Assembly (NCBI GenBank): GCA_002373775.1
Contig: DFJW01000083.1
Coordinates: forward strand, 64,603-128,602
Direction of reading: 5' to 3'
DNA: 64,000 nucleotides
DNA from: Ruminococcus flavefaciens
GTDB taxonomy: Bacteria > Bacillota > Clostridia > Oscillospirales > Ruminococcaceae
The position numbers were made by a program, and so were the translations under genes. Positions 61,651-64,000 of this stretch are shown here, piece by piece. Each line of letters opens with the position of its first letter. The first letter of the stretch is position 1. A model generated the notes under the pieces. That model made no database searches. It saw only the letters and a list, made by a program, of their open reading frames with translations, and was not told the DNA's origin.

Positions 61651-62417
61651 TGTTCAGTTTACCTTTATTCAAACAGTCTGTAAGATCAAATGCAGTGATG
61701 TGGGGGGCTATCACAGGTGTTATGTCACTGCTCTGTGTACAGTTCGCAGCTCTCGAAATGACTCAGCCACTCCTGTTCACCATTTTCTATGGCATGATGA
61801 CTACTATCCTGCCGGCTATTTACGTTCTTGTCACAGCTAACAAACTAATTGCCGCTCAGGTCGACCGCGGCTCTATGGCTTACGTTCTCTCTACTCCGAC
61901 TAAACGAACTACTGTCACGTTCACTCAGTCCGTTTTTCTGGTTCTGTCTCTCGTTCTTATGTTCGCTGTTCAGACTCTCGTTCATATCATCGTTAATGCT
62001 GCTGTCCCTATTTCTGTGGCTAAAGCTCTGGGCGATGAGGCGCTGCCGGTCGCAGGTGAGCTTACAACAAGAATGATCGTGGATGTCAATCTTTCTGCTA
62101 TGACCGTCTGTATCGCTCTCGGCGCTGCTTGCCTCATGTTCTCGGGGATATTCAATACCACTAAGTATTCACTGGGGATGAGCGGCATATTTATCGGCGT
62201 TAATATCCTCGCTAACATGCTCGCTATGTTCGGCAATCTCGGTGTCAGCGGTCTGGATAAATTCAAGTACCTCACTATCTGCTCTTTCTATGATTATCAG
62301 TCAGTGATATTCTCGGATAACGACTGGATAAAGAAACTCATCTTCCCGATACTCATCGCTTTGCTTACACTGGCTGTCGGTTCTGCGGTTTTCAGAAAAA
62401 AGGACCTGCCGCTCTGA
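61650..62417 (+). CDS. ABC-2 type permease
   Basis: 255 residues with six membrane helices. It has the ABC-2 membrane domain layout: an N-terminal helix, paired helices around 50-115 with VDRGSMAYVLSTPTKRTTVTFTQSV, the typical cytoplasmic coupling loop, and a helical bundle to the end. It should pair with the two ATPases upstream, and with the two-component system as its likely control circuit. Confidence 0.9.
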   Translation: MFSLPLFKQSVRSNAVMWGAITGVMSLLCVQFAALEMTQPLLFTIFYGMMTTILPAIYVLVTANKLIAAQVDRGSMAYVLSTPTKRTTVTFTQSVFLVLSLVLMFAVQTLVHIIVNAAVPISVAKALGDEALPVAGELTTRMIVDVNLSAMTVCIALGAACLMFSGIFNTTKYSLGMSGIFIGVNILANMLAMFGNLGVSGLDKFKYLTICSFYDYQSVIFSDNDWIKKLIFPILIALLTLAVGSAVFRKKDLPL

Positions 62418-62431
62418 TATGCTTATACATT

Positions 62432-62465
62432 AAAAGAGCCCGTTTTACAGGGCTCTTTTTCTTGT
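62432..62465 (+). terminator. Terminator after the ABC operon
   Basis: AAAAGAGCCC (62432-62441) pairs with GGGCTCTTTT (62450-62459), followed by TCTT. Confidence 0.88.
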
Positions 62466-62481
62466 GTTTATTTGATTATCT

Positions 62482-63684
62482 TCACTTTCTGTCTCTTTCA
62501 CGGTCTATGCGGAAATCTACTGAACGCTTGAGATATTCAAGATAGTCATTGTCACGGCACATCGCCTTGCCGATATCGTCGGAAAGCTTTGCGACCGGTC
62601 TGCCGTTCACATACTGGAGCTTTATCACGATGTTGAGTGCTTTCTCTTCTGTATCGTTGGAACAGAATGTGCCTATGCCGAATGATACTTTTGACTTGTC
62701 ACAGAAGTATTCATAGAGTTTCTGCGCACGGTCAAAGTCAAGGCTGTCGCTGAACAGCAGAAGCTTTGTCTTTGGATCAACTCCGTATTTTTTATAGTGT
62801 GCTATGATCTTCTCGCCCCATGCGTACGGATCACCGCTGTCATGACGGACTCCGGTGTAGTTGTTGACCATGGAACGGTTGAAGTCAAGCAGGAAAAGGT
62901 CTGTTGTTATCGTATCTGTCAGTGCCGTTCCGTTGTCACCGTCATATTCATCATACCAGTCCTTCATGGCATAGTGATTTGTGTATGCAAGCGGTATGGA
63001 ATCAATGCCCTGATACATCTGTACAAATTCATGGGCATATGTTCCGATCGGTGTAACGTTGTACTTCATCGCAAGATATACATTGGATGTGCCTACGCAT
63101 TTATCTGTTTCTGTGCAGAGACGTTTCACTACTACATCTTCCCACTCTCTGGAAAGCCTTCTGCGGCAGCCGAATTCCGCGAATTTGAATGTATAAGTCC
63201 CGTCATTCAGTGCCTTTATCTTCGCATCAAGGCGCTCTTCGGCAGACTTCCTCAGTCTGTCATAATCAAACTGCATACGGAAGTATACTTCGTTTACTAT
63301 TTCAAGCAGATATATCTCAAACTGCATTGCCGAGAACAGCGGTCCGTCCACAACTATTTTCAGTTCCCCGCTGTCGTCCAGCTCTGCTGTAACATAGTCG
63401 CGTATCGGTCTCCACAGACGCAGAAACTCTACATAGTCGTTCTTTATAAAGCGTATGGAACGGAGATAATCAAGCTCCTCTTTCTTGAATGTGAGTGTGC
63501 AGAGATGGTCAATCTGGTCGTTTATCTCCTGCACCATCTCAGGCGTGAACACTATCCCCTTGTTGCGGCACTTGAAATAATACTGTCCGCAGAGATCGGT
63601 GTGCTTGTGGAATATGACCTGATCCATATTGAATTTGTACAGGTCAGTGTCAAGAAGTGAGATAACTATGGGCTCAAGTTTCAT
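62482..63684 (-). CDS. pncB: Nicotinate phosphoribosyltransferase
   Basis: 400 residues. It converts nicotinate and PRPP, with ATP, to nicotinate mononucleotide in the NAD salvage pathway. Visible: SLLDTDLYKFNMDQVIFHKHTD, FAEFGCRRRLS, GTSNVYLAMKYNVTPIGTYAHEFVQMY, and the phosphoribosyl-binding GVRHDSGDPYAWGEKII, LFSDSLDFDRAQKLYEYF, SFGIGTFCSND. RBS AAGGAGG is clear. It lies directly downstream of a nicotinamidase, its usual partner. Confidence 0.96.
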   Translation of the reverse strand: MKLEPIVISLLDTDLYKFNMDQVIFHKHTDLCGQYYFKCRNKGIVFTPEMVQEINDQIDHLCTLTFKKEELDYLRSIRFIKNDYVEFLRLWRPIRDYVTAELDDSGELKIVVDGPLFSAMQFEIYLLEIVNEVYFRMQFDYDRLRKSAEERLDAKIKALNDGTYTFKFAEFGCRRRLSREWEDVVVKRLCTETDKCVGTSNVYLAMKYNVTPIGTYAHEFVQMYQGIDSIPLAYTNHYAMKDWYDEYDGDNGTALTDTITTDLFLLDFNRSMVNNYTGVRHDSGDPYAWGEKIIAHYKKYGVDPKTKLLLFSDSLDFDRAQKLYEYFCDKSKVSFGIGTFCSNDTEEKALNIVIKLQYVNGRPVAKLSDDIGKAMCRDNDYLEYLKRSVDFRIDRERDRK

Positions 63685-63695
63685 GGTGATCCTCC

Positions 63696-64000
63696 TTATA
63701 TTATGTCTATCTGGCAGCTTTTCATTGTCTCGATCGCTGCATCGTGCTTTTCAGGTGTTACTCCGGCACAGCACTTTTCATCTACTGCGACCGGTGCTTC
63801 CGGAAAATATGCTTTCAGGAGCAGAGCGTTGCTGATAACGCAGATATCTGTGCAGAGTCCGATGAGTTCGATGCTGAATTCATCTCCGTTCGCCGCTTTT
63901 CTGATAAGCTCAGGAAGTTTCACTGATCCGAACGTGTACTTCTCTACCGGTGTGAAGTTCTTTCCGGCAAGTGCTTCTGCTATCGCTGCATCAAGCTGCC
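63696..64000 (-). CDS. pncA: Nicotinamidase / isochorismatase-family hydrolase, cut by the window edge
   Basis: The C-terminal part is present and the reading frame continues open to the window edge, with residues LDAAIAEALAGKNFTPVEKYTFGS in front of the GTG at 63923. The catalytic Cys is in ELIGLCTDICVISNALLLKAYFPE, and DEKCCAGVTPEKHDAAIETMKSCQI follows. It should hydrolyse nicotinamide to nicotinate for the pncB enzyme downstream (11-nt gap). The first half, including the catalytic Asp and metal ligands, lies outside the window. Confidence 0.85.
   Translation of the reverse strand, partial: QLDAAIAEALAGKNFTPVEKYTFGSVKLPELIRKAANGDEFSIELIGLCTDICVISNALLLKAYFPEAPVAVDEKCCAGVTPEKHDAAIETMKSCQIDII

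Noticed and set aside
62797..63660. 287-residue plus-strand ORF rich in Cys/Tyr
   Set aside because: Antisense to pncB, which shows all its motifs.

Overview
The window looks like a contiguous piece of a Gram-positive, low-to-moderate GC anaerobe of the Ruminococcus type (Clostridia, Oscillospiraceae). The clues are two secreted proteins with type I dockerin-like domains (one behind a long Thr/Ser linker, as in ruminococcal cellulosome-type proteins), several peptidoglycan D,D-carboxypeptidase relatives, a DUF512-type PDZ/radical SAM protein next to Der and PlsY, and strong sigma-A promoters (TTGACA, 17 bp, TATAAT). I see no rRNA, no canonical tRNA, no CRISPR array and no transposase. Assignment is by reading motifs, not by database search.

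Layout. 0-4 kb: a degenerate P1B-type ATPase-like membrane protein and an LCP cell-wall ligase. 4-11.3 kb: a PLP aminotransferase, a dockerin-bearing transglutaminase-like protein, then nadB, a dockerin-VanY peptidase and nadC in one direction, plus a DUF4236-like small protein. 11.3-16.3 kb: the most unusual block. A leftward operon (two WYL-domain regulators and a CCA-enzyme-like HD hydrolase) is divergent from a structured RNA with a perfect tRNA-type T-arm, followed directly by a DUF2828-type (Ro60/TROVE-like: helical repeats plus vWA) protein. 16.3-27 kb: a TfoX-N protein, oxidoreductase, upp/GNAT/rpiB/tsaB/tsaE/fhs run, a sodium symporter, and an asparagine synthetase lacking its glutaminase nucleophile. 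27-34.1 kb: gpsA, plsY, der, DUF512 protein, rpmF with its DUF177 partner, a small P-loop protein, pgi. 34.2-38 kb: three D,D-carboxypeptidase-like genes, two of them apparently catalytically dead. 38-50 kb: rsmA, flavoproteins, a phosphoesterase, MscS, a small alarmone synthetase, an ABC exporter, a GH2 glycosidase. 50-64 kb: TPM lipoprotein, Ogg, AraC regulator, topoisomerase IV-type ParC/ParE, a two-component system with a linked ABC transporter, and NAD salvage genes pncB and pncA (cut by the window edge).

How the genes connect. NAD supply appears at both ends: de novo nadB/nadC near 7-11 kb (no nadA visible) and salvage pncA/pncB near 62-64 kb. Cell-wall work is spread over LCP, the VanY/DacF group and a dockerin-linked peptidase. 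The two-component genes and the ABC operon share an identical 17-bp sequence upstream of each, which suggests direct control. The strongest candidate for an undescribed system is the WYL/WYL/HD // tRNA-like RNA / DUF2828 module: by layout it resembles a Ro60-Y RNA ribonucleoprotein with its own regulators and a possible RNA-end-processing HD enzyme. Its function is inference; the T-arm, the helices, the MIDAS and HD motifs are directly visible.
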